DNA from: Hespellia sp.
GTDB taxonomy: Bacteria; Bacillota; Clostridia; Lachnospirales; Lachnospiraceae
Assembly: GCA_028693555.1 (NCBI GenBank)
Contig: JAQUVD010000031.1
Location: 1 to 43,731, forward strand
Direction of reading: 5' to 3'
Length of the DNA stretch: 43,731 nucleotides
Shown here piece after piece: positions 1 through 7,025 of the stretch (within the stretch, counting starts at the first letter, position 1; each line of letters opens with the position of its first letter). The notes beneath the pieces are model-generated. The model was not told the DNA's origin, ran no database searches, and was given only the letters and a program-made list of their open reading frames with translations. A program made the translations under genes and the position numbers.

Positions 1-117
1 AAAAGACTGTTTCGAAGAGGAGAGAAAAACGTAATTCTCGAACTTACGTTGATTTCTTGTGGTTTTAACCTTTGTAAATATCATAATAAAAAGCAACGAA
101 AAGAGTTGGCTGCATAA
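1..117 (+). CDS. C-terminal fragment of an IS1182-like transposase (cut by window edge)
   Basis: Frame 1 is open from the first base to a TAA at 115-117, giving 38 residues that end in CKYHNKKQRKELAA. A run of basic and aromatic residues with a NLxKxHNK-type ending is typical of the C-terminus of IS1182-family DDE transposases. The rest of the gene lies left of the window. It is the only strongly coding-like frame in this stretch and has no start of its own, so it is a partial gene. The family call is from memory of the tail motif; the fragment is too short for certainty. Confidence 0.6.
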   Translation, partial: KRLFRRGEKNVILELTLISCGFNLCKYHNKKQRKELAA

Positions 118-208
118 AATCAGAAAGTTATCAGCATAGCTTTATTAAGTGCACGCTTTTTAGGGCATGAATTAAAAATAATCCCAGATAATAGATGTCA
201 AAACAAAG
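118..208. other. Non-coding stretch beyond the transposase stop, probable right end of the IS
   Basis: About 90 AT-rich bases lie between the transposase stop and the terminator of the neighbouring operon. The terminal inverted repeat of the IS should lie here, but its other end is outside the window, so the boundary cannot be fixed. No gene, RNA or repeat is visible. Confidence 0.4.
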
Positions 209-245
209 AATCGCCAGAACCGACATTTTGTCGGAACTGGCGATT
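209..245 (-). terminator. Terminator of the P-II operon
   Basis: Near-perfect inverted repeat: AATCGCCAG (209-217) with CTGGCGATT (237-245), a symmetric AA/AA mismatch, and CCGACA/TGTCGG closing a 3-base loop. Read on the minus strand it is followed by CTTTGTTTTG. It lies about 50 bases after the P-II stop codon. Confidence 0.85.
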
Positions 246-296
246 TCTAATTAGGGACTTATTTTACAGCCCCTTTTTATGCCATATTCCAGATTT

Positions 297-638
297 TTAT
301 AATGCTTCATCTCCGGTCTCACCGGTTCTTACCTTCACCGCCCCTTCCATATCACGGATAAAGATTTTTCCATCACCAAAACTGTTGGTATTCAGTTCAT
401 CCAGAACTCGTTTTATAATATTGTCTACAATATCATCTTTGACAACTGTACGTACACTTAATTTCGGAAGAAGATTAATCCCCGGCTCGTCATCCCTTAC
501 ATATACCTGACCGCCGCCTTTTTGATGACCATATCCAAATATGGTTGTTATCATAATTCCTTTTGCACCTTCCAAGTCCAAAATACGTTTTAAATTTTCC
601 AGTTTTTCCGGTTTAATTACTATCTCTAATTCTTTCAT
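297..638 (-). CDS. P-II family nitrogen regulatory protein (GlnB/GlnK-like)
   Basis: A 113-residue protein, the usual P-II length. P-II trimers bind ATP/ADP and 2-oxoglutarate and act by contact with partner proteins. Visible family marks are the T-loop start GYGHQKGGGQ, LLPKL after the loop, the B-loop GDGKIFI and the C-loop ending VRTGETGDEAL. The Tyr51 that is uridylylated in enterobacterial P-II is absent: the T-loop reads VRDDEPGIN where GAEYMVD is expected. I chose ATG at 638 because GGAGAG (649-644) sits five bases before it; an in-frame GTG at 644 would overlap that site. It is last in an operon with a kinase and a PLP enzyme, and no amtB is nearby, which is unusual for this family. 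Its partner is unknown. Confidence 0.9.
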   Translation of the reverse strand: MKELEIVIKPEKLENLKRILDLEGAKGIMITTIFGYGHQKGGGQVYVRDDEPGINLLPKLSVRTVVKDDIVDNIIKRVLDELNTNSFGDGKIFIRDMEGAVKVRTGETGDEAL

Positions 639-682
639 AACCACTCTCCATTCTACTACAATATTTTACGCCTGGTTTCTTG

Positions 683-1678
683 TTATGCGAATAATCTGAG
701 ATATCTCTCAGCCAATTCGATTGTGCCATCCATCCAGCCAACACTTAGTTCCTCTACCGGACCCGATTCCTGATGACTTGCCAGCCACGCCGTAAGCTGC
801 AGTCTCCGCATCATAATAAACGTATCTATTTCCTCGAAGTCTGTGTCTGTGAACGGAAGGACCTTTTTATATCCGGTCAGCCATGCATTGACAAGCTTTG
901 GAACAATCGGTTTTTCTTCAATAAAGCTCAATGCGGATGCAAGATCATGCAGATGCCACCCAAAGCCGCAGTCATCAAAGTCAATCACCTTAATCTGGTC
1001 TCCTTCCAGCAAAAGGTTTGCCAATCTGAGGTCCGCGTGAATCAATCCATAATTATTCTCGTTTTTTCCATATCTTTCCAACCTTTTTTGTATGACACTC
1101 GATACCTCAGTCAGCATCAGCTCCGCTTTCGGCGTCATGTCCGGAAAATCATTCCATCTTCCCCAGATTGCATGCTCACCGATGATGGTATCATAGTTCC
1201 ACTCGATTCGTTTCAGCTTCTCTGTTCCATTCCATATTTCCGTCTGCCTGTGCAGATATGCGGTTGTCTCCCCCAGATAACGGAACTGTTTTACCATCTG
1301 CTCTTCATTGTTTTCGTCTGGAGCTTCCCCCTGAAGATATTCACATATCACACAGAAATAATCGTTGCCGTCTTTTCCTCTCACCACCTGAATATTTTTA
1401 TCATCCAGCCCCTTGATTGGATTTGCTACTTTCAACGGTGTATACTCATTGATCTGATTGAGCCAGTTCATTTCGGAATTCAATTCCTCTCGCGTGTGAT
1501 ATCCCGGCCGGCTGATTCTAAGGACTCCGTTCTTCTCTCCGGTAGCCTTATCCTTCACCATGTAAGTCGCATTTTCCGATAAAACAATCAGTTTTGATTC
1601 ATCCGTTGATTCCCAGCCATATTTTTCAAGAGCGTCCGCTGCTATCCCGTCAAATAATTCTATATTTTCAAAAGCCAT
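683..1678 (-). CDS. APH-family small-molecule kinase (phosphotransferase)
   Basis: A 331-residue protein of the aminoglycoside phosphotransferase / choline-homoserine kinase fold. The catalytic loop is IHADLRLANLL (His214, Asp216, Asn221) and the metal-binding motif is VIDFDD (Asp233). Members phosphorylate hydroxyl groups of amino alcohols, sugars, homoserine, hydroxylysine or drugs. Its direct partner upstream is a class III PLP enzyme. In animals an APH-type hydroxylysine kinase works with an AGXT2L2-type phospho-lyase, and bacterial amino-alcohol pathways use similar pairs, so phosphorylation of an amino alcohol is a reasonable inference. Antibiotic resistance is less likely in this context. 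GGAG precedes the ATG. A hairpin at 1696-1734 separates it from the gene before it. The true substrate cannot be read from sequence. Confidence 0.82.
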   Translation of the reverse strand: MAFENIELFDGIAADALEKYGWESTDESKLIVLSENATYMVKDKATGEKNGVLRISRPGYHTREELNSEMNWLNQINEYTPLKVANPIKGLDDKNIQVVRGKDGNDYFCVICEYLQGEAPDENNEEQMVKQFRYLGETTAYLHRQTEIWNGTEKLKRIEWNYDTIIGEHAIWGRWNDFPDMTPKAELMLTEVSSVIQKRLERYGKNENNYGLIHADLRLANLLLEGDQIKVIDFDDCGFGWHLHDLASALSFIEEKPIVPKLVNAWLTGYKKVLPFTDTDFEEIDTFIMMRRLQLTAWLASHQESGPVEELSVGWMDGTIELAERYLRLFA

Positions 1679-1692
1679 TTGATCCTCTCCTT

Positions 1693-1734
1693 AAAAAAGG
1701 TGCCCATCTCCATTTTCTGAAGATGTACACCTTT
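1693..1734 (-). terminator. Intercistronic hairpin with U-tract (attenuator) before the kinase gene
   Basis: On the minus strand AAAGGTG (1734-1728) pairs with CACCTTT (1702-1696), with further pairing of CATCT to AGATG inside, followed by six T bases at 1698-1693 that overlap the stem end. The ribosome site of the kinase follows at once. It probably lowers expression of the kinase and P-II genes relative to the PLP enzyme, or protects an mRNA end. Confidence 0.65.
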
Positions 1735-1761
1735 GTACAAAATGTAAATTTTATTTGCAAG

Positions 1762-3033
1762 CTATGCCTGTTTCAAAATATCCTCTTTTGCTTCTTTTAT
1801 TCCATAAGCCATTTTTCCCAATAATTCATCACAATATTCTTTGGTACATAATACTCCTGGTTTAAACTGGAGTACATGCGGATCAAGCTGTGAATAAATC
1901 CCCCATACTCCATTCTGATACAAATGCTGCATAACAGGGATGGCACCTTCTGTTCCGGCAAATTCCAGTCCCATAATGGTTCCGTTCTGGCGGATGCCTG
2001 TAAATGTATCCGGATTATCCTTCATAATCTCATTCAAACCTGTCCTAAGATAAGCCGCTACAAACTCGATATTTTTCTTTGTTGTCTCTCTCTGCAGTAT
2101 TTCAAATACTTTGAGTGCACATGCGCAGCCAAGCTCACTTCCACCAAATGTTGCCATGTGGGCACTTCCGTCCTGCGTCATCCAATAAGATGACTTTTCA
2201 TTCAGGATGACCGCTGAAATCGGATAAATACCGCCGGAAAAACCTTTTGATGTCACTATAATATCCGGATTTACGCCGTATGTCTCTATGCACCACATCT
2301 TCCCGCTTCGCATAAGACCTGTCTGAACTTCGTCCGCAATATACAGGGAACCGTATTTTTCACATAATTTTTTTACTGCCGGAAGATATCCTTCGTTTGG
2401 AAGCGGAAATCCGTAGGTTGCAGGAATGGTTTCCATTATGACACATGCGGCATCCCCTTCTTTGAGCGCTTCTTCCATTTTTTCAAGATCATTAAACGGA
2501 ACTTTTACGAACTCTGGTCTTTCTGCATGGAACAGCTTAGAATATCTCTCCGCCCCTGCTGCCACAGCTAATCCGGTATGTCCATGATAGCAGTTTTCAA
2601 TGCTGACTACTTTCATTCGTCCGGTTGCGGCCCGCGCACATTTCAGGGCTAGATCGATAACCTCACCGCCACTTGAGCCGTATATAACATGCTTCATCCC
2701 CTCCGGTGATGCCTTTACAACAGTCTCTGCAAGCTTTGCCTTCAGCGGTGACGGAAAATGATGGTTACCAATATCTACCGATTCGGTTGCCTCAACCAGT
2801 GCTTGAATCACTTCAGGATTTCGATGTCCCAGACTGTATGTACCGCCGTTGATGTGCACATCCATAAGCTGTTTGCCTTCCATATCCCAAAAATAATATC
2901 CTTCACGCTTTCCAATGATTAGATCGATTTTAAGATCCAGCCATTCTTTCGTCTTTCCGCTGTTCCAATATTCAATTGACTTTTCAAATACCTCCTTTTT
3001 TGTTGTGTTTTCAAAAATGTCTGTTACCTTCAT
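1762..3033 (-). CDS. Class III PLP-dependent aminotransferase or phospho-lyase
   Basis: A 423-residue fold-type I PLP enzyme of aminotransferase class III. Visible motifs are YGSSGGEVIDLALK (PLP phosphate region), ENCYHGHTG, the cofactor aspartate in IADEVQTGL (Asp234) and the Schiff-base lysine in TSKGFSGGIYP (Lys263). Most members transfer omega-amino groups, but a branch of the family (AGXT2L1/L2-like) instead eliminates phosphate from O-phospho-amino alcohols. The adjacent APH-type kinase makes the second activity plausible. The start ATG at 3033 overlaps the stop of the regulator gene by four bases (ATGA), so the two are translationally coupled, and GGAGG lies nine bases upstream. Class is certain; substrate and reaction type are inference. 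Confidence 0.85.
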   Translation of the reverse strand: MKVTDIFENTTKKEVFEKSIEYWNSGKTKEWLDLKIDLIIGKREGYYFWDMEGKQLMDVHINGGTYSLGHRNPEVIQALVEATESVDIGNHHFPSPLKAKLAETVVKASPEGMKHVIYGSSGGEVIDLALKCARAATGRMKVVSIENCYHGHTGLAVAAGAERYSKLFHAERPEFVKVPFNDLEKMEEALKEGDAACVIMETIPATYGFPLPNEGYLPAVKKLCEKYGSLYIADEVQTGLMRSGKMWCIETYGVNPDIIVTSKGFSGGIYPISAVILNEKSSYWMTQDGSAHMATFGGSELGCACALKVFEILQRETTKKNIEFVAAYLRTGLNEIMKDNPDTFTGIRQNGTIMGLEFAGTEGAIPVMQHLYQNGVWGIYSQLDPHVLQFKPGVLCTKEYCDELLGKMAYGIKEAKEDILKQA

Positions 3034-4103
3034 GCTGTTTTTCCTCCTCTTTCATTTTCATTTTTTTGCAGCTCTGCTTTATAGTTAATCGGCGTGTACC
3101 CTGTTTTTTTCTTAAAGTTTTTTGCAAAATATTCTGGATTATTGTAACCAACTATATTTGCCACATCACATATTCTTATATTTTTATCCCTCAGCAGGAC
3201 TTTTGCACGATCAACCTTTACCTCCGCCAGATAGTTGATAAAACTCATTCCGGTTGTCGCCTTAAAGATATGACTTACGTAACTCGGATTTAGAAAAACT
3301 CCCTTTGCGACTTTTTCTAATGATAATTTTTCATCTACATGGACTACTACATATTTTCCGATGTTATACACCAGCTTATCATCAATCATCTGATATTTTG
3401 TAACCATCGCACTTGCTTCGCGAAAGCACCGAAACCATTCATCCGTAATCTGTTCCTTTGTCTTAATTACAAATCCGTAATGATATGCGAAGTCTTTGCT
3501 GTACAGAAATTTTTCCAGCCATGGTTTTCTCTCAATTAATATTTCATAAATCCTCTTTTTTGCTTTATCTGCAACACTCTGACAATTAATCGCATCATTT
3601 TTCCAGTCCTCATAAATCTGATCGATCATACTCTTTATAATATATTCTTCCTGACCACCACCTTGAAAGATATTATCGATCAGAGCATCGCTCTTAAGCC
3701 GGAGTTTCTCCAGAACATATTCGATACCAAATTCCGAATATACTCTCAGCATAGATTCTTTCAACATATCCAAATCACAGGGCTGTACTAGATAATCAAA
3801 TGCTCCATTTAAGAAACTCTCTCTCACATTTTCATAAGTCCCATCACATCCAATCACAATCATGTGTATATCTGTAAATGTTTTATTAATTTCCCGCATC
3901 GTCTGAAAAAACGCTATATCATTGCTGCTGATACTCATAATCAGAATATCCGGTCTGATATCCTGCAAACGATCAAATAGGTGCGTCTCGTTTTTCAGTA
4001 TCTCTTCATGAAGAAAAAAGTCTTCTCTTTCTTTCCAGAATTCCATATTTTTTATAAATTCCGTAATGATTCCCATTTTGTCATATATGCTTACATATTG
4101 CAT
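3030..4103 (-). CDS. AraC-type regulator with a degenerate response-regulator receiver domain
   Basis: A 357-residue protein. Residues 1 to about 120 resemble a receiver domain, and about 255 to 350 form a two-helix-turn-helix AraC domain (LSLEKVAKGVFLNPSYVSHIF, then ICDVANIVGYNNPEYFAKNF). The receiver pattern reads RPDILIMSISS, so Ser57 stands where the phosphorylated aspartate should be, and Gln107-Pro108 replaces the conserved Lys-Pro. Phosphorylation is therefore unlikely. No histidine kinase gene is adjacent. It lies inside the operon, coupled by overlap to the PLP enzyme, and is the obvious candidate for controlling it, perhaps by sensing a ligand or protein partner. Confidence 0.85.
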   Translation of the reverse strand: MQYVSIYDKMGIITEFIKNMEFWKEREDFFLHEEILKNETHLFDRLQDIRPDILIMSISSNDIAFFQTMREINKTFTDIHMIVIGCDGTYENVRESFLNGAFDYLVQPCDLDMLKESMLRVYSEFGIEYVLEKLRLKSDALIDNIFQGGGQEEYIIKSMIDQIYEDWKNDAINCQSVADKAKKRIYEILIERKPWLEKFLYSKDFAYHYGFVIKTKEQITDEWFRCFREASAMVTKYQMIDDKLVYNIGKYVVVHVDEKLSLEKVAKGVFLNPSYVSHIFKATTGMSFINYLAEVKVDRAKVLLRDKNIRICDVANIVGYNNPEYFAKNFKKKTGYTPINYKAELQKNENERGGKTA

Positions 4104-4120
4104 TTACACGCCTTTCTTTT

Positions 4121-4918
4121 TTACTGACCCATGGAACTGGTCTCCGGTAATGTGCTTCCTCCATCAATTACAATCTGAGTTCCGGTAATGTAACTCGATT
4201 CTCTACAGCCAAGAAACGCAGCCAACTCACCAACCTCTTTTGGATCTGCCAGACGTCCCAGCGGAACTGCTCCTGCAATTGCCTGAATTGCTCTCTCCGG
4301 CGATTCGGGATCCGACTGCTGTGCCATTCCTTTTACCAATGGTGTGAGAACATATCCCGGACATATCGCATTTACTCTGATATTATATGGAGCCACTTCC
4401 CTTGCCATTGCTTTGGTGAATCCTACCAGAGCCGCTTTGGAAGTCGCATATGCCACCTCTCCCGGATCTGCCACCATGTCCCCTGTCACAGAACTCATGA
4501 TAACAATTGCTCCTTCTTTACTTTTCATAAGTTCCGGCAATACATCTCTTGTAACATTCCACACCCCCTTGATATTGATATCAATGTGTTTGTCTCTATT
4601 TTCAAATGTTTCATCCTCACTCAAAAAATCTTCGAGAACGCAAATTCCGGCATTGCACACCAGCACATCTATTTTTCCATACTGCTTTACCGCTGTCTCA
4701 ACAAGGTTTCTTGTACTTTCATAATCGGACACATCTGTTTTAACCCCGATTGCATCGTATCCCTGCTCCTGCAGTTCTTCCGCTAATTCAAGTACCTTAT
4801 CTCCTCTCGCAGCCAATACACATTTAGCACCGTATCCGGCGTACACTTTAGCAATTCCTTCTCCAATTCCTTTTGAAGCACCTGTAATCATTGCGACTTT
4901 TCCTTCTAGTTTCCGCAT
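4121..4918 (-). CDS. ucpA: SDR-family oxidoreductase, UcpA-like
   Basis: A 265-residue classical short-chain dehydrogenase. It has the nucleotide-binding TGASKGIGEG, CNAG, MSSVTGDMVADPGEVAY with the catalytic Ser and the YATSK Tyr/Lys pair, and the ending IDGGSTLPETSSMGQ. The phrases HIDINIKGVWNVT, SSVTGDMVADPGE and GGSTLPET match my memory of enterobacterial UcpA closely. Members reduce or oxidise alcohol/carbonyl groups with NAD(P)H; the natural substrate of UcpA is not settled. I use ATG at 4918 because GGAGG (4928-4924) lies five bases upstream; the open frame extends to 4945 without a ribosome site. It is the first gene of the operon and could act on an aldehyde or alcohol linked to the kinase/PLP pair. 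Confidence 0.82.
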   Translation of the reverse strand: MRKLEGKVAMITGASKGIGEGIAKVYAGYGAKCVLAARGDKVLELAEELQEQGYDAIGVKTDVSDYESTRNLVETAVKQYGKIDVLVCNAGICVLEDFLSEDETFENRDKHIDINIKGVWNVTRDVLPELMKSKEGAIVIMSSVTGDMVADPGEVAYATSKAALVGFTKAMAREVAPYNIRVNAICPGYVLTPLVKGMAQQSDPESPERAIQAIAGAVPLGRLADPKEVGELAAFLGCRESSYITGTQIVIDGGSTLPETSSMGQ

Positions 4919-4948
4919 ATTTTCCTCCATTTCTGAATATAACAAGAT

Positions 4949-4990
4949 AAAGGGGCATGGTGTCTCAGATTCTGAGATCCATGCCCCTTT
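4949..4990 (-). promoter_or_regulatory. Long hairpin in the leader of the ucpA operon (or terminator of the hcp operon)
   Basis: Perfect 12-bp stem AAAGGGGCATGG (4949-4960) with CCATGCCCCTTT (4979-4990), then a small internal loop and an inner stem TCTCAGA/TCTGAGA. The tail on the minus strand is only moderately U-rich (TTTATCTTGTTAT). It lies between a promoter-like pair at 5042-5015 and the ucpA ribosome site, and also 100 bases after the last gene of the hcp operon. It may end hcp transcripts, shape the ucpA leader, or both. Confidence 0.7.
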
Positions 4991-5014
4991 GCATTGCTTT
5001 GGTTTATAGGTCTT

Positions 5015-5042
5015 ATTTTACAAGAAAAAGCAAATAATGCAA
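5015..5042 (-). promoter_or_regulatory. Candidate promoter of the ucpA operon
   Basis: TTGCAT (5042-5037), 16 bases, TAAAAT (5020-5015) on the minus strand, predicting a start near 5008, just ahead of the long hairpin. The -10 box is good and the -35 box weak. Confidence 0.4.
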
Positions 5043-5097
5043 GTTTTATTTTTTAGGTCATCCATAAATATTTTTAGGTTTCCGTTCTATCTTTCAT

Positions 5098-5280
5098 CTA
5101 CTGCTCGTTTTTGTTCTTGTTTTTCTCTTCTAACTTCGGCGCACCAAACTGATAGATTTCCCGATATCGCTCTAAGTCTTCTTCTTTTATTTCGCCTTCT
5201 GGAATCAATCCGGTACAATCCCCTGATGAGGCTGCATTTCCAAGATAATCATATGAATTAATCACATCTTTATTTTTCAT
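5098..5280 (-). CDS. Small conserved-looking protein of unknown function behind hcp
   Basis: A 60-residue protein starting MKNKDVINSYDYLGNAASSG, with an acidic middle (EGEIKEEDLERYREIY) and a Lys/Asn/Glu-rich tail. AAGGAG lies seven bases before the ATG, a real ribosome site. It follows the hcp stop by 54 bases on the same strand with no terminator between, so it is probably co-transcribed with hcp. There is one cysteine, no membrane segment and no signal peptide. I do not recognise a named family. The well-ordered N-terminal half suggests a real product. A role linked to Hcp is only a guess from position. Confidence 0.65.
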   Translation of the reverse strand: MKNKDVINSYDYLGNAASSGDCTGLIPEGEIKEEDLERYREIYQFGAPKLEEKNKNKNEQ

Positions 5281-5334
5281 AATGTACTCCTTTTTTGTTT
5301 CTTGATAATATCAGTATGCTCAAAGGAGCTCAGT

Positions 5335-6927
5335 TTATCCGAGAATTTTCTTCAAGTCCTCCTCCGGTGTGCTAATCGGCGCAATACTATAATTCTCCAC
5401 CAGATAATTTAAAATATTAGGCGAAATAAACGCCGGCAGTGTTGGTCCTAAATAAATATTCTTGATTCCAAGATGTAAGAGTGTCAGCAAGATACATACC
5501 GCTTTTTGTTCGTACCAGGAAAGGATCATGGAAAGAGGTAAATCATTTACACCACACTCAAATGCTTCCGCCAAGGCAACCGCAACTTTAATTGCCGAGT
5601 AGGCATCATTGCACTGCCCCATATCCATGATTCTCGGAAAACCACCGATGTCTCCAAAATCCAGATCGTTAAAACGGTATTTCCCGCATGCAAGTGTCAG
5701 AATGATAGAATCTTGTGGTGTCAGTTTTACAAATTCTGTGTAATAATTTCTTCCGGTTCTTGCACCGTCACATCCTCCTACAAGGAAGAAATGGCTAATA
5801 TCCCCCGCTTTCACTGCTTCAACAATTTTATCTGCGGCACCTAAGACAGTTCCATGTGCAAATCCAGTCATAACGGTCTTCCCACCGTTGATTCCTGTCA
5901 TCTCATGCTCTTTCTCATATCCACCCAATTCCAAGGCTTTCTCAATCACCGGCGTAAAGTCTTTGTCATCACTGATATGAACCATTTCCGGATAAGATAC
6001 GACTTCGGTTGTAAATACACGGTCTGCATAACTTGGTTTTACAGGCATCAGACAGTTGGTTGTATAAAGAATCGGAGCCGGAAGCGCATCAAATTCCTTC
6101 TGCTGATTCTGCCATGCCGTGCCAAAATTTCCTTTTAGATGTGAATATTTCTTTAGTTCTGGATATGCATGCGCTGGGAGCATTTCCCCATGTGTATAGA
6201 TATTGATTCCCTTGTCTTTTGTCTGTTCTAACAACAGTTTCAAATCCAACAGATCATGTCCGGTGATCACAATAAACGGACCCTTTTCTACACGGAATGA
6301 AACGGTTGTTGGTTCCGGAGTTCCGTAAGATTCAGTATTTGCCTGATCTAGTAATTCCATACAAACTAGATTCTTTTCTCCCACCTCTAATATAACTGGA
6401 AGAAGTACATCCATTTCTAAATCATAACCAATCATAGATAGTGCCTTGTAGAAAAATGTATTTACTTCCTCAGATGTATAGCCCAGAACAAGCGCATGAT
6501 ATGCGTACGCAGCCATTCCACGAATTCCAAAAAGAATCAGTGATTTGAGCGAGCGAATATCTTCCTCAGCATTCCACAACTCATTCATCTGATATACATC
6601 TGTATTGCCACACGGATTTTGACATACACTACAATCCGGCACAATTTTGTGCTTTTCTTCTTTTACTCTTCCAATCATTTCCTTGAGAGTCTCATCGTTA
6701 AAATTAACATTTGTGATGGTGGTAAATAATCCTTCGATTATGATTCGGTCTGTATTATCTGTCTTTGGATTATTGCCACAAGCTTTAGCAAGACCAATCA
6801 GCTCTCCTGTCAACTCATCCTGAAGTACTGCTGTACCTGCCGTTTTTCCACATACACCCGCATTCCCTGTACATCCAGTACAACCCGCAGTTTGTTCACA
6901 CTGAAAACAAAACATTTTTTTATCCAT
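5335..6927 (-). CDS. hcp: Hydroxylamine reductase / hybrid cluster protein
   Basis: A 530-residue Hcp. The N-terminal cysteines (CFQCEQTAGCTGC, then GVCGK) hold the Fe-S cluster, and the hybrid-cluster ligands sit in the second half (for example VGGCDGART, LACGKYRFN and the CND of MGQCNDAYSA). Hcp reduces nitric oxide and hydroxylamine in the cytoplasm of anaerobes and is normally induced by nitrosative stress. The length and the CxxC-start arrangement fit the anaerobe-type protein. GGAG lies eight bases before the ATG. The gene is divergent from a Crp/Fnr regulator across 98 bases holding paired operator half-sites. No hcr reductase gene is present, so electrons must come from another donor. 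Confidence 0.96.
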   Translation of the reverse strand: MDKKMFCFQCEQTAGCTGCTGNAGVCGKTAGTAVLQDELTGELIGLAKACGNNPKTDNTDRIIIEGLFTTITNVNFNDETLKEMIGRVKEEKHKIVPDCSVCQNPCGNTDVYQMNELWNAEEDIRSLKSLILFGIRGMAAYAYHALVLGYTSEEVNTFFYKALSMIGYDLEMDVLLPVILEVGEKNLVCMELLDQANTESYGTPEPTTVSFRVEKGPFIVITGHDLLDLKLLLEQTKDKGINIYTHGEMLPAHAYPELKKYSHLKGNFGTAWQNQQKEFDALPAPILYTTNCLMPVKPSYADRVFTTEVVSYPEMVHISDDKDFTPVIEKALELGGYEKEHEMTGINGGKTVMTGFAHGTVLGAADKIVEAVKAGDISHFFLVGGCDGARTGRNYYTEFVKLTPQDSIILTLACGKYRFNDLDFGDIGGFPRIMDMGQCNDAYSAIKVAVALAEAFECGVNDLPLSMILSWYEQKAVCILLTLLHLGIKNIYLGPTLPAFISPNILNYLVENYSIAPISTPEEDLKKILG

Positions 6928-6968
6928 CTTCTTTTCTCCTTCTCATTTTCATTTGACTTTCTAAACAG

Positions 6969-7010
6969 AATATACTACAATCACAACAACTATAATGTTG
7001 TTCTAACAAC
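6969..7010. promoter_or_regulatory. Divergent hcp / Crp-type regulator control region with three half-sites
   Basis: AACAAC (6985-6990), TATAAT (6991-6996), GTTGTT (6997-7002) and AACAAC (7005-7010) make two overlapping palindromes. The palindrome GTTGTT-CT-AACAAC is centred at 7003.5. For hcp (minus strand) a -10 box TATATT lies at 6974-6969, predicting a start at 6962, which puts that centre at -41.5, the classical Fnr/Crp activating position. The other palindrome encloses TATAAT, a likely -10 box of the regulator gene on the plus strand, suggesting self-repression. The start sites are predictions. Confidence 0.65.
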
Positions 7011-7025
7011 GAAAGGACATAAAAT

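Noticed and set aside
28-50. Inverted repeat AACGTAA-N9-TTACGTT
   Set aside because: It lies within the coding tail of the transposase and has no promoter near it; a short repeat of this kind is expected by chance.
773-1582. Long plus-strand open frame of 269 codons
   Set aside because: It lies opposite the APH-type kinase, whose catalytic motifs and ribosome site are clear; the antisense product is Cys/Ile/Phe-rich with no family pattern.
683-1678. Aminoglycoside resistance gene
   Set aside because: The fold is shared with many metabolic kinases, and the operon context with a PLP enzyme, SDR and P-II protein points to metabolism.
5012-5024. Exact 13-base repeat CTTATTTTACAAG also at 22358-22370, before two gene starts
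   Set aside because: In AT-rich DNA of this length several such 13-base matches are expected by chance, and only the first fits a promoter.
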